DNA of 17,060 bases from Opitutia bacterium (GTDB lineage Bacteria > Verrucomicrobiota > Verrucomicrobiia > Opitutales > Coraliomargaritaceae): the NCBI GenBank assembly GCA_018663485.1, contig JABJQI010000150.1, forward strand, positions 1 through 17,060. The letters are read 5' to 3'. Numbering within the stretch: the stretch's first letter is position 1; the number at the start of each line of letters is the position of its first letter. Positions 7,966-15,271 of the stretch are shown here, one piece after another. The notes beneath the pieces are model-generated. The model was not told the origin of the DNA and did not search any database. It worked only from the letters and a program-made list of their open reading frames with translations. The translations under genes were made by a program, and so were the position numbers.

Positions 7966-8002
7966 GGAATGGTTACACCTCTGAGTGCAGCGAGCGGGGT
8001 TA

Positions 8003-8144
8003 GGCGATTCTGTTGGGAGGGTCGACCTCCGTGTCGACCGCAAGCAGTTCAGAAATATTATAAAAATCCAAGATTCTCTGTGAGCGGTTAATCATGTAAG
8101 CCGCTCCCGCAGCGGTACCAGACGACACAGAGGTCATCCTTCCC
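8003..8144. repeat. Composite element A: inverted family I repeats around a structured core
   Basis: The left end is a perfect family I hairpin (8015-8039): GGGAG foot, stem GGTCGAC/GTCGACC, loop CTCCGT. The right end (8120-8144) is the same motif inverted but partly decayed. The core 8040-8119 contains a 6-bp hairpin GAGCGG (8082-8087) with CCGCTC (8101-8106) around a 13-nt loop. The core is identical to that of element B over 79 nt. Minus-strand open frames across it are not conserved in element C and are not taken as genes. Confidence 0.8.
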
Positions 8145-8240
8145 AAATCCAGCAAAGCCAAAGCCAAAAAAACTCTGCGCCTCTGCGCGAGATCACAGTG
8201 CCCGCAAAGCCACCGCCCATACAGGACTACTCTGAGAATC

Positions 8241-8265
8241 CTGGCGTAAAGCCAGTCGCTACAAA
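8241..8265 (+). repeat. Family III short palindrome, copy 2
   Basis: CTGGCGTAAAGCCAG then TCGCTACAAA. The arms CTGGC/GCCAG pair perfectly around GTAAA. The unit recurs inverted at 14348-14372. Confidence 0.7.
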
Positions 8266-8281
8266 AAAGATTCATCATGGC

Positions 8282-8424
8282 GGCGATTCTATTGGGGAGG
8301 ATCGACCTCCGTATTGACCGCAAGCAGTTCAGAAATATTATAAAAATCCAAGATTCTCTGTGAGCGGTTAATCATGTAAGCCGCTCCCGCAGCGGTACCG
8401 GACGACACAGGGGTCATCCCTCCC
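8282..8424. repeat. Composite element B, tandem duplicate of element A
   Basis: It is offset from element A by 279-280 nt. The left hairpin (8295-8319) and right hairpin (8400-8424) each differ from those of A at three positions, while the enclosed core 8321-8399 is identical to 8041-8119. The left stem here is broken (GTATTGACC instead of GTGTCGACC). Confidence 0.8.
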
Positions 8425-8514
8425 GAGAACCAGAAGCGAATATCACAGCGAACGAGTTTATCTCGCGATTTCCTCCACTTGTATGATCTTGGCTTCAATA
8501 AGAGCACCAAGCCG

Positions 8515-9963
8515 CTACCAAGTATACTCGACTGTATAGGTCACTGTCTGTGTGCCATCAGCTTCGACCTCCACAGGAAACTCAATGGTTTGCGCATCGG
8601 TTTTCTCAAACTCTTGGCTTGGCTTTTGAATCTTCCAATTCGACCAACGAAAAAGCGGCTCCACCACTCTCACCGTCACGGACTCTTCGCTGCGGTTACG
8701 AATCTCGATCTCAAAAGTCTCGCGGACTAAATCCTGACTCGGGTGCTTGTAGAAATTCGTGCGCTTTCGTTCGCCGACAATATCGAAAGCGTTGCCCAGA
8801 TAGACGCGGATGGTCTCGTTTTTCGGCGTATGATCGATGGTATTCTCACCGGTAAACTCGAGCTGATCGTCCTCATCCATCCGATAAAAACGCATGCGCC
8901 CAGCTGGCAATGCCACACCAAGACCGTTTTCTTTACGATTCTCAAGCTCACGATAAATCGCTACGTCTGGCTGCCCGTTTTGGCCATAGTTTTGATTTAA
9001 ATTTATTCCGCCGCGGTAGCCCGCCTTCAGCCCCTCATAGACGTAGAGCTTGGTGGTTTGCACATTCTCAGCGCGGACGAACTCCACCTGCTTGGTTTCA
9101 CGGTCGCGCAGCGTCGTTGCGAGCGGTAATGCGTACATGTGAAATTCGTCGAACTTTTTCGCTTCGACTTGGGGAGCTGTAGATACATCAGCCATCGCCA
9201 TGGCGTAGACCTTTTCGCGGCGCTGCGGTTTCGGTAGCTCCACCTTATTCACGTCGCCCGCGATGAGTTTGATCTTCGCATTTTGAAAGGTTTTGCCGGT
9301 GTTGTTTTCGATTGAAACCCAGCCAGTGAGCGCCACCGCGTCGCCTTGTTCGGGCAGCACGAGGTTGTAGTCGGACTTCCACGATATGCCGTTGGTCAAA
9401 TAGCTGAGCTGGGCGTCAAAAGCTGCTTTTTTGTCAGAATGTAGCTTCCACGACAGCGTTGGCTGCAGCACCGAATCATCTCCAAGACTCGGAAAGATTG
9501 GCACACCTGGGAGCCGCGTCTGCAGCTCGCCATCGACTTCTATAATTGGCTCCAAGTGCTTCGGCTGCGGATTGCCATATGGATTCTTGGTGGTAATCAT
9601 CGAAGGCGCACGGATAATTTTGCCCGACTCGACCACCTCATTGCCGTCCAACACCTTTAGAAACCGAATCGATTGCCCCTCGAACATTTGCAGCAATCGT
9701 TGCTGATCGACTGGATCGCCCCGATAGCTCTGCTCGACCACACTGAGCGTGACCGCGCTACTGGGATCACGTAGAATCACCGACTCGGGCTCGAGTTGCG
9801 CAGTCACCCCACTGTAGCTGACATCACTGAGCCCCGCATTCAGATCGAGCGAAACCGTATCTCGCACCACAGCGAAGTTTTCGTTATAAACTGTGAGCGC
9901 GGGCTGTGCCGAAGCAACCGCAGCGAGGAGAAATACCGAGAGTTTTGAGAGTGAATGATTCAT
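8515..9963 (-). CDS. Exported DUF4139 domain protein
   Basis: A 482-aa protein with a typical signal peptide (hydrophobic 7-18, cleavage likely after ASA at 17-19). The mature start LTVYNENFAVVRDTVSLDL, followed by VSYSGVTAQLEPESVIL, is the usual N-terminal beta region of DUF4139 proteins. The middle shows the domain hallmark YLTNGISWKSDYNLVL with TGWVSIENNTGKTFQNAKIKLIAGDVN. The C-terminal half is beta-rich and ends TVTYTVEYTW. The family is widespread in Gram-negative bacteria as periplasmic or outer-membrane-associated proteins of unknown function, and no catalytic residues are assigned. It is monocistronic, convergent with gmk, and its stop abuts the repeat region. ATG 9963 places the signal peptide at the very N-terminus; no Shine-Dalgarno is seen. 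Confidence 0.88.
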   Translation of the reverse strand: MNHSLSKLSVFLLAAVASAQPALTVYNENFAVVRDTVSLDLNAGLSDVSYSGVTAQLEPESVILRDPSSAVTLSVVEQSYRGDPVDQQRLLQMFEGQSIRFLKVLDGNEVVESGKIIRAPSMITTKNPYGNPQPKHLEPIIEVDGELQTRLPGVPIFPSLGDDSVLQPTLSWKLHSDKKAAFDAQLSYLTNGISWKSDYNLVLPEQGDAVALTGWVSIENNTGKTFQNAKIKLIAGDVNKVELPKPQRREKVYAMAMADVSTAPQVEAKKFDEFHMYALPLATTLRDRETKQVEFVRAENVQTTKLYVYEGLKAGYRGGINLNQNYGQNGQPDVAIYRELENRKENGLGVALPAGRMRFYRMDEDDQLEFTGENTIDHTPKNETIRVYLGNAFDIVGERKRTNFYKHPSQDLVRETFEIEIRNRSEESVTVRVVEPLFRWSNWKIQKPSQEFEKTDAQTIEFPVEVEADGTQTVTYTVEYTW

Positions 9964-10115
9964 AATAATTGTGAGACGAATGAAAGTACCTAATCATTAG
10001 AACTCTTTTCATCTTATTTTCGAACTTATAGATCACTTGGTGTTTTGGAAGTAGATGATCTCCAGAGGCCCGAAGAGATGAGCTTTTTAATCACATCCGC
10101 TTTGAACGCGAAGCC

Positions 10116-10742
10116 TTATCGACTTTCAACCGACTCAGCCAAATCGCAGATTAGCTCAGCCAGCTGCAGAAAGCGCTCACGCTTAGTATCATCGGCAATC
10201 AAACCAAATTCAGAAAAAGACAACACACCGCCGCCCTGGGCAATGATGCCTTTCGAATCTTTCAAAACCGTGGCAATCAGCGCACGGCGATCGCTGTCGA
10301 AAAGACGCGCGAGTCGAACATCATCATTAGTACGCACGTCGATCGCAGAATCAAATGATGAGTCGCCGCTCAACCAACGTTGCTTCGAACCACTGTCGCG
10401 TTGTCGCAAACCGCCGAGCAAGCCCGCCGCAGTGGTTTGCCATGTGAATGACTCGTCGTCGACTTGAACCTTTATAATCGTCTCAATTTGACGCGTATTT
10501 TGTAGCCCCTTGCCCGGTACCGAGATCGAAAGCTCCCGTTGGCGATACACGCCATGCACAAATGGCTCCGCGCGAATGAACCCTGCGAGCTGCGGCGTTG
10601 GCTCTGTTAAATCAATCTTTAGTTGCTGCGCGATCTTTCGATACTGGCGTACGATCTTTTCCGATGACTGACGCACCATCAACCAAAACAAGGCCGCCAC
10701 TCCAATTGAGAGCATGATTACAAAACAGATTTCCAAAACCAT
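10116..10742 (-). CDS. Membrane-anchored protein of unknown function
   Basis: A 208-aa protein from ATG 10742; an in-frame TTG at 10760 would add 6 residues. Residues 3-22 form one N-terminal membrane helix, then a basic stretch (VRQSSEKIVRQYRK). A soluble domain follows: YRQRELSISVPGKG (66-79), a strand ETIIKVQVDD, a glycine-containing turn, then SGDSSFDSAIDVRTNDDVRLARLF (125-148) and a C-terminal helix LQLAELICDLAESVE. The pattern GDxxFDxxxxVRxxD with a following RxALI strand recalls uncharacterised proteins from several Gram-negative phyla, but I cannot name the family. It lies tail-to-head with the DUF4139 gene (152 nt) and divergent from the lipoprotein gene. Function unknown. Confidence 0.7.
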   Translation of the reverse strand: MVLEICFVIMLSIGVAALFWLMVRQSSEKIVRQYRKIAQQLKIDLTEPTPQLAGFIRAEPFVHGVYRQRELSISVPGKGLQNTRQIETIIKVQVDDESFTWQTTAAGLLGGLRQRDSGSKQRWLSGDSSFDSAIDVRTNDDVRLARLFDSDRRALIATVLKDSKGIIAQGGGVLSFSEFGLIADDTKRERFLQLAELICDLAESVESR

Positions 10743-10841
10743 AATTACTGAGATAGTCAAAGTATGCTAAACTGCGAGTGTGTTTTCACTCAAACATTAG
10801 TCTGGAGCGAATCGATCAGCATCTTATGGTAACTATTAAGC

Positions 10842-10876
10842 CTAGTTTCATCTCTCATCCTTCAACAGTCACTCAT
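10842..10876 (+). repeat. Heptad-periodic leader of the lipoprotein gene
   Basis: Pyrimidine-rich 7-mers starting with CA occur in register: CATCTCT at 10849, CATCCTT at 10856, CACTCAT at 10870. They end directly before ATG 10878. No Shine-Dalgarno. Confidence 0.45.
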
Positions 10877-10877
10877 T

Positions 10878-11294
10878 ATGAAAATATCTCATCTGCTCTG
10901 CGCGCTTGCCATCGTCCTGATCAGCGGCTGCTCGACGACTAGCCAACGTATAGCTGCCAGTGGGGCACAGTTCAACCGCTACTCCGCCACCGAAAAACGC
11001 CTCATCCGCAGCGGCCAAATTGCAATCGGCTTCGATGAAGATCAAGTGCGCATGGCCCTCGGCGACCCTAGCCATATCAAGTCCGATACTAGCTCCAGCG
11101 GCACACGCTACATTTGGGAATACCATAAGATTGAGCCCAATTATAATATTTTCAACTCGATCGGCATCAGCTCTCGTGGTGGCGTCAGTGGAGGCATTGG
11201 GATCGGCGGAAGCCCGACACATAGCGAATTGAGAAAGCACATTGTGTTTGAGCGTAGTAACCAAAGAGTCTCCGACTTTCAATCTTTCGAATAA
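10878..11294 (+). CDS. Lipoprotein with SmpA/OmlA (BamE)-like domain
   Basis: A 138-aa protein with an N-terminal lipoprotein signal: hydrophobic 5-16 and lipobox LISGC, lipidated Cys18. Residues 46-66 (GQIAIGFDEDQVRMALGDPSHI region) form the helix-turn typical of SmpA/OmlA-like domains, where G-x-s-x-x-x-V-x-x-x-L-G-x-P is the hallmark. The strand TRYIWEYHK (76-84) follows. A glycine-rich stretch 101-111 (GGVSGGIGIGG) and a final strand complete it. In BamE this fold sits on the outer-membrane assembly machine, but many stand-alone relatives are uncharacterised and the Gly-rich insert is unlike BamE proper. The nadC start lies 7 nt after the stop, so the two are co-transcribed. I would call it BamE-like, not BamE. 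Confidence 0.75.
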   Translation: MKISHLLCALAIVLISGCSTTSQRIAASGAQFNRYSATEKRLIRSGQIAIGFDEDQVRMALGDPSHIKSDTSSSGTRYIWEYHKIEPNYNIFNSIGISSRGGVSGGIGIGGSPTHSELRKHIVFERSNQRVSDFQSFE

Positions 11295-11301
11295 TTCAGA
11301 C

Positions 11302-12231
11302 ATGTCCACCGTACGCAGATATACACAAGCCGACTTTCGCACACAACTCAGCTGGGCTGACCTCGATCCGGACTATTTACGCCAACTCGTCGGCCTCGCA
11401 AAGATCGAGGACCTCGCAGGCGCGGGACTCGTTGAAAGGCCGGAGCGACTGGGCGATGTAACCACCGCGCTGATGCCCGAGGGCGCACTTGGCACTGCGC
11501 AACTCACTGCCCGTGAGCCGATGGTCGTCTGCGGCCTCGGCTTGGTGCAGCTCGCATTGAACTCGTATGGCGAAGGCCGCAGCTTCGAAGCACATGTGCA
11601 AGACGGCGGACGAGTCGCAGCTGGCGATGCGCTCGGCACCCTCATTGGCCCCTCTGCCCCACTGCTGCAAGCTGAGCGCATCATTCTCAACTTTCTCCAG
11701 CACCTCGCTGGCATCGCCACCGAAACACGCGCCTACGCCGATGCCCTCGGCCAGAGCGACACCGTGCTGCTCGACACACGCAAAACACTGCCTGGCTACC
11801 GCGTGCTACAGAAATACGCCTTCGCTTGTGGCGGCGGCTACAACCACCGTATCGGCCTATTCGATCGTGTGATGCTCAAAGACAACCACCTCGAAGTGGC
11901 TGGTGCCACTGGTGGCGACCGACTCACCGAAACTGTCAGCCTGGCACGCGGTGCCTGCGAGGGCCTCGCAATCGAAGTCGAAGTCGATACACTTGAACAA
12001 ATCCCAGCCGTGCTTGAGGCTGGCGCCGACATCATCCTGCTCGATAACTTCTGTGAGGATGAGCTGATTGCTGCCATCGAAATCATCGGCGACCGCGCCT
12101 GCAGCGAAGCCAGTGGCGGTATCCAACTCGATACTATCGCGAGGCTCGGAGCGCTTGGACTCGACTTTATTTCCACTGGGGCCCCCATTCACCAAAGCAC
12201 CTGGAAGGACATCGGTCTCGATTGGCAATAA
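11302..12231 (+). CDS. nadC: Nicotinate-nucleotide pyrophosphorylase (carboxylating)
   Basis: A 309-aa quinolinate phosphoribosyltransferase, which converts quinolinate and PRPP to nicotinate mononucleotide, CO2 and PPi in de novo NAD synthesis. Family motifs are plain: ERIILNFLQHLAGIAT (125-140), DTRKTLPGYR (158-167), GGGYNHRIGLFD (177-188) and KDNH (193-196). The barrel strands IEVEVDTLEQ, DIILLDNF, EASGGI and LDFISTGAPIH follow. The frame is open further 5' inside the lipoprotein gene, but ATG 11302 gives the normal family length and begins 7 nt after that gene. nadA and nadB are not in the window. birA follows after 89 nt. No Shine-Dalgarno is visible. Confidence 0.96.
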   Translation: MSTVRRYTQADFRTQLSWADLDPDYLRQLVGLAKIEDLAGAGLVERPERLGDVTTALMPEGALGTAQLTAREPMVVCGLGLVQLALNSYGEGRSFEAHVQDGGRVAAGDALGTLIGPSAPLLQAERIILNFLQHLAGIATETRAYADALGQSDTVLLDTRKTLPGYRVLQKYAFACGGGYNHRIGLFDRVMLKDNHLEVAGATGGDRLTETVSLARGACEGLAIEVEVDTLEQIPAVLEAGADIILLDNFCEDELIAAIEIIGDRACSEASGGIQLDTIARLGALGLDFISTGAPIHQSTWKDIGLDWQ

Positions 12232-12270
12232 CAGTAGAAGAGATGATTAGGATTAAATAGACAAAGACTG

Positions 12271-12312
12271 TTCACCATTATCACTCCCCATCGTCACTAC
12301 CTCACTTCTCAT
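12271..12312 (+). repeat. Pyrimidine-rich leader of birA
   Basis: A C/T/A stretch with a single G. It has a TCAC word recurring at roughly 7-13-nt steps and CACTTCTCA at 12303-12311, identical to 3061-3069 before pdhC. ATG 12321 follows without a Shine-Dalgarno. The 7-nt period is weaker here than in the pdhB leader. Confidence 0.35.
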
Positions 12313-12320
12313 CTAATAAC

Positions 12321-13340
12321 ATGCGCACCGACACTGATTACAAAGAATCTAAGAGTACCGAGGACGAATTCGCCATCCTCAAGGCACTACTCGATGCGCC
12401 CGACGATTTTGTTTCTGGCAGCTTGCTCGCCGCGCAGCTAGGCGTGTCCCGCCCTGCCATCCATGGAAAACTAGAGAAACTGCGCGAGCAAGGCTTCGCC
12501 TTGGAAGCAGTACGCAACCGCGGCTATCGCCTCTCACAAGAGCCAGAAGTGTTACATCCCGCCTTGCTTCGTTATTATATGCAAGACGCCGAGGCAGAAC
12601 TCGATCTGCTTTATTTTCCAGTGATCGACAGCACTAACAGCGAAGCTGAACGGCAAATCAGCTATGGCCGAAACAGTCCGTTCGCCATCGCTTCTAGTTG
12701 CCAGACCAAAGGCCGCGGACGCCTCGGACGCGACTGGTATAGTGCTTCTGCCGATAACTTGTATTTGACAGTCTTATTTGAGCCCAACATTGCGCCGCAA
12801 CAGCTCCAACATTTCACACTGTGGGCTGGCATCACCATCTGCCGCGCACTGCAAAGCTTCACACCCAAAGCCAAACTGCAGATTAAATGGCCCAACGATC
12901 TACACTGCGACGGCCGCAAATTCGCCGGCATGCTCACAGAGGCGAAAATGGATTCCGACAGTCTGCGCAGCATCGTCTTTGGCATTGGCATTAACCTAAA
13001 CAGCAACCCATGCAAATTTCCCAAGGAGCTGCGCAAGGTCGCCACCAGTCTCTACGCGATTCACGGCCACGAACTGCCGATCAACAAAGTTGCCGCCCGC
13101 GTGCTGCAAGCGATCAATCAGGCCTACCAGGCTTGTATTCATAATAAAACCACCGAAACACTTGCCGATGCCTGGGCACCGCTCAGCTCACTCAGCGGTA
13201 AACCAGTCACTGCACTTCAGGCTGGCACAGTCATCTCTGGCATCGCCAGCGGCATCGACGCATCCGGGGCACTGCTACTCGCCCAACCCGACGGCAGCAC
13301 AATTCCCGTTCGCGCCGGTGATGTTACGCTAAAGAAGTAA
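12321..13340 (+). CDS. birA: Biotin--[acetyl-CoA-carboxylase] ligase, BirA with HTH domain
   Basis: A 339-aa two-domain BirA. Residues about 15-75 are a winged helix-turn-helix (SGSLLAAQLGVSRPAIHGKLEKL with the wing GYRLS). The ligase domain has the biotinyl-AMP loop GRGRLGR (131-137), followed by DWYSASADNLYLTVLF. KWPND (189-193) follows, with the conserved Lys, then KFAGMLTEA and GIGINLN. A C-terminal SH3-like cap runs from about 290. It activates biotin with ATP and attaches it to the carboxylase carrier protein. The DNA-binding domain means it can also act as a biotin-responsive repressor. No biotin operon or operator is visible in the window. It stands between nadC and coaX on the same strand. 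Confidence 0.95.
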   Translation: MRTDTDYKESKSTEDEFAILKALLDAPDDFVSGSLLAAQLGVSRPAIHGKLEKLREQGFALEAVRNRGYRLSQEPEVLHPALLRYYMQDAEAELDLLYFPVIDSTNSEAERQISYGRNSPFAIASSCQTKGRGRLGRDWYSASADNLYLTVLFEPNIAPQQLQHFTLWAGITICRALQSFTPKAKLQIKWPNDLHCDGRKFAGMLTEAKMDSDSLRSIVFGIGINLNSNPCKFPKELRKVATSLYAIHGHELPINKVAARVLQAINQAYQACIHNKTTETLADAWAPLSSLSGKPVTALQAGTVISGIASGIDASGALLLAQPDGSTIPVRAGDVTLKK

Positions 13341-13352
13341 TTCACCTTATAC

Positions 13353-13419
13353 GTGGCGTGCGAGCTTGCTCGCGCCTGCATAAGCCCAACAATAATCGGG
13401 CGCGAGCAAACGCGTACAC
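13353..13419. repeat. Family II inverted repeat pair in the birA-coaX spacer
   Basis: The left unit 13353-13376 has the layout GTGGCGT, stem GCGAGC, TT, stem GCTCGC, GCC. The right unit 13398-13419 is the inverted copy but has lost one stem arm (GGCGCGAGCAA then ACGCG). The same layout with a different, again self-complementary stem is seen at 15272-15348. It lies between the birA stop and ATG 13433. Confidence 0.7.
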
Positions 13420-13432
13420 TACGAATAGAACA

Positions 13433-14200
13433 ATGAAAATTTTAACTATCGACGTCGGCAACACCAGCTGCCACTACGGAATTGTAACCGGCCAAACCGT
13501 CACCGATACTGGGCATTTCCCGACCGACGGCTTTCGCGACGGCGAATCTAAAGCCTTTGCCACGTTGCTCGAACCACTGCTTAAGGGCGTCACCGGTATC
13601 TCGTTTTGCTCCGTGGTACCAGTGATCAATGCGCACTTAGAAGCCAGTGTCCGTCGATTCAGTCTGCCCATTTTTCACCTCACGCATAAGAGCTGCCACG
13701 GACTCGACCTCGCCTATCCCCACCCCGAAGAAATCGGCCAAGACCGCCTTGCTAATGCCATCGCCGTGCAGCAATACTACGGCGTACCCGCCATCATCCT
13801 CGACATGGGCACCGCAGTTACTTTCGACATTATTACTAGCGCAGGCTACGAAGGCGGTATCATCGCCCCCGGTCTCGCGGTGATGACCCGCTACCTACAC
13901 GAGCAAACGGCACTTCTGCCTGAACTCAGCGAAGCTGATCTACTCAACTTCGAAGGAGCGATTGGTAAATCCACCGTGCACGCGATGAGACTCGGCGTCG
14001 CGGTCGGCTTTTCCGGCATGGTCGACGCCCTCCTTGCCCGCGTCCTAACAGAACTTAAAACGCGCGGTGAAGGCAAGCCAGTGGTGCTTTCCACAGGCGG
14101 TAGCATTGCCAATCTCACCAAGGACTGGGTGGAGAAAAGCCACTTCGTCGAGGACCTTACCTTGATGGGCTTAGCCGTGGCGTTTGGACGGCAGGTGTAA
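13433..14200 (+). CDS. coaX: Type III pantothenate kinase
   Basis: A 255-aa CoaX, catalysing ATP-dependent phosphorylation of pantothenate, the first committed step of CoA synthesis. The actin-like ATPase fold shows DVGNT at 7-11, GQDRLANAIA at 102-111 and ILDMGTAVTFDI at 122-133. GYEGGIIAPG and a C-terminal LSTGGSI follow, all in family order. Length is normal for type III. ATG 13433 is chosen; the frame extends upstream through the family II repeat to 13358, but the family begins at the KILTIDVGNT strand. The birA-coaX pairing is common in several bacterial phyla. No terminator with a T-run follows. Confidence 0.96.
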   Translation: MKILTIDVGNTSCHYGIVTGQTVTDTGHFPTDGFRDGESKAFATLLEPLLKGVTGISFCSVVPVINAHLEASVRRFSLPIFHLTHKSCHGLDLAYPHPEEIGQDRLANAIAVQQYYGVPAIILDMGTAVTFDIITSAGYEGGIIAPGLAVMTRYLHEQTALLPELSEADLLNFEGAIGKSTVHAMRLGVAVGFSGMVDALLARVLTELKTRGEGKPVVLSTGGSIANLTKDWVEKSHFVEDLTLMGLAVAFGRQV

Positions 14201-14387
14201 GGAAATAAACGGGGTAATTATCAAAGTTTTTCCCCTTCCAAGTCTCCCACTCTCTAGCGAAGCGATTGTATTAAATTCAATATGCAGTGGCATTGGGATA
14301 AACCCGCTCGCTATGGGTGATTCTTGGTAGGTAGCGACTCGCGCCCTTCGTAGCGACTGGCTTTATGCCAGGAGTTCGTCCTCCCTA
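14201..14387. other. Spacer between convergent coaX and prmC
   Basis: No gene. It contains a GGGATAAACCCGCTCGCT word (14295-14312), whose reverse complement resembles 16744-16760, a doubled GTAGCGACT (14332-14340 and 14350-14358), and the inverted family III hairpin at 14348-14372 followed by CTCC (14381-14384). Confidence 0.5.
14348..14372 (-). repeat. Family III short palindrome, copy 3 (inverted)
   Basis: On the minus strand it reads CTGGCATAAAGCCAG then TCGCTACGAA, matching 8241-8265. Upstream on that strand is GGGAGG...CTCC, recalling the family I foot. Confidence 0.65.
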
Positions 14388-15236
14388 TTACCGCGCGAAA
14401 TAGAATCGCGGACGTCCAGATAAATCCTCCAGGCACTCACCTTGCAACCCGGCCGCCACAGCCAGTGCATCCAAAGCCTCGGCCTGTGCGATACCGGTCT
14501 CCAGCGCCAGCAACCCGCCAGGCTTCATGTGACTCGCGGCGTCTTTAAAAATGAGGCGACAATCGTCAAGGCCATCCGCGCCCGAAACCAGCGCGTTGTG
14601 TGGCTCGTAGTCGACCACTTCGGGCTCGGCGGTGGTCATTTCTTCGTCGGTTAAATATGGCGGGTTTGAAATTATGAGATCATAGCGTTGCTCACCTAGC
14701 CCCAAAGGGCGCCACCAATTTCCCTCATAAAACGTGACCTGAGCATCTAACCCCAGAGCGGCCGCATTTTCTTGTGCTAGCGAAAGCGCTTCGGCGCTGA
14801 CATCGACCGCATCGACGCGGGCCTCTGGATATCTATTTGCCAACGCTAAGGCTAACGCACCAGACCCCGTGCCCAAATCCAAAATCATCTTGGGGTTTGC
14901 CGTTAAGGCTTCAGTCACAAGCTCGATCAACTCTTCGGTCTCGAAGCGTGGGATCAATGCCCGCCGATCCACTTTGAGCTCCATGTCGCAGAAATCTACC
15001 GTGCCGACGATGTATTGCAGCGGTTCGCGCTCCGCACGGCGTTTGACCAGAGGGCGCAGAGCGGCGAGCTGCGTTTCAGTGAGTGGACGATCGAGGTCGA
15101 GATACAATTCCAGCCGCTTCACCCCGAGCGAGTATGCAATCAATGTATCTGTATCCAGTCGTGCATTCGGCACGCCCTTGGACTCGAAGAAAACCTCCGT
15201 GCGCTCTTTAATTACGCGAATCGTTAACAGTGCCAT
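14388..15236 (-). CDS. prmC: Peptide chain release factor N5-glutamine methyltransferase
   Basis: A 282-aa PrmC (HemK), which methylates the Gln of the GGQ loop in release factors 1 and 2 using S-adenosylmethionine. The N-terminal helical domain (1-75) is followed by the linker PLQYIVGTVDFCDMELKV. The Rossmann methyltransferase has the SAM-binding loop DLGTGSG (120-126), acidic VDAVDVS and the catalytic ISNPPY (190-194, NPPY). The usual IPRPETE motif reads IPRFETE here (Pro to Phe at 98). It is transcribed after prfA, whose product is its substrate, the classic prfA-prmC arrangement. The 206-nt gap contains a family II repeat pair. ATG 15236 has no Shine-Dalgarno. Confidence 0.95.
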   Translation of the reverse strand: MALLTIRVIKERTEVFFESKGVPNARLDTDTLIAYSLGVKRLELYLDLDRPLTETQLAALRPLVKRRAEREPLQYIVGTVDFCDMELKVDRRALIPRFETEELIELVTEALTANPKMILDLGTGSGALALALANRYPEARVDAVDVSAEALSLAQENAAALGLDAQVTFYEGNWWRPLGLGEQRYDLIISNPPYLTDEEMTTAEPEVVDYEPHNALVSGADGLDDCRLIFKDAASHMKPGGLLALETGIAQAEALDALAVAAGLQGECLEDLSGRPRFYFAR

Positions 15237-15271
15237 AATACGTTTTTAGAAAATTAGACTTACATTAAACT

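Larger units (their letters stand above)
7918..8514. repeat. Repeat-rich spacer between convergent gmk and DUF4139 genes
   Basis: These 597 nt hold no supported gene. Contents in order: family III hairpin (7941-7965), a GCGAGCGGGGTT word (7990-8001), composite element A (8003-8144), a tail with GCGC/GCGC that reappears at 17018-17060 (8177-8219), family III hairpin again (8241-8265), composite element B (8282-8424), and about 90 nt of unassigned tail. The family III plus composite unit is thus tandemly duplicated with a period near 280-300 nt. Confidence 0.8.

Noticed and set aside
8003..8424. CRISPR array
   Set aside because: Only two long units, each an inverted-repeat pair with identical interiors; there are no regular short repeats with unique spacers and no cas genes.
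8000..8510. Two minus-strand open frames (107 and 73 codons) with near-identical peptides across elements A and B
   Set aside because: The similarity follows from the DNA repeat. In the third copy (16799-16992) the same frame is not conserved and reaches a stop within the core. A hairpin-rich repeat explains the conservation better than coding.
14201..14245. Terminator after coaX (GGGG...CCCC with T-run)
   Set aside because: The stem is only 4 bp, the T-run lies inside the loop rather than after the stem, and no stable hairpin can be drawn.
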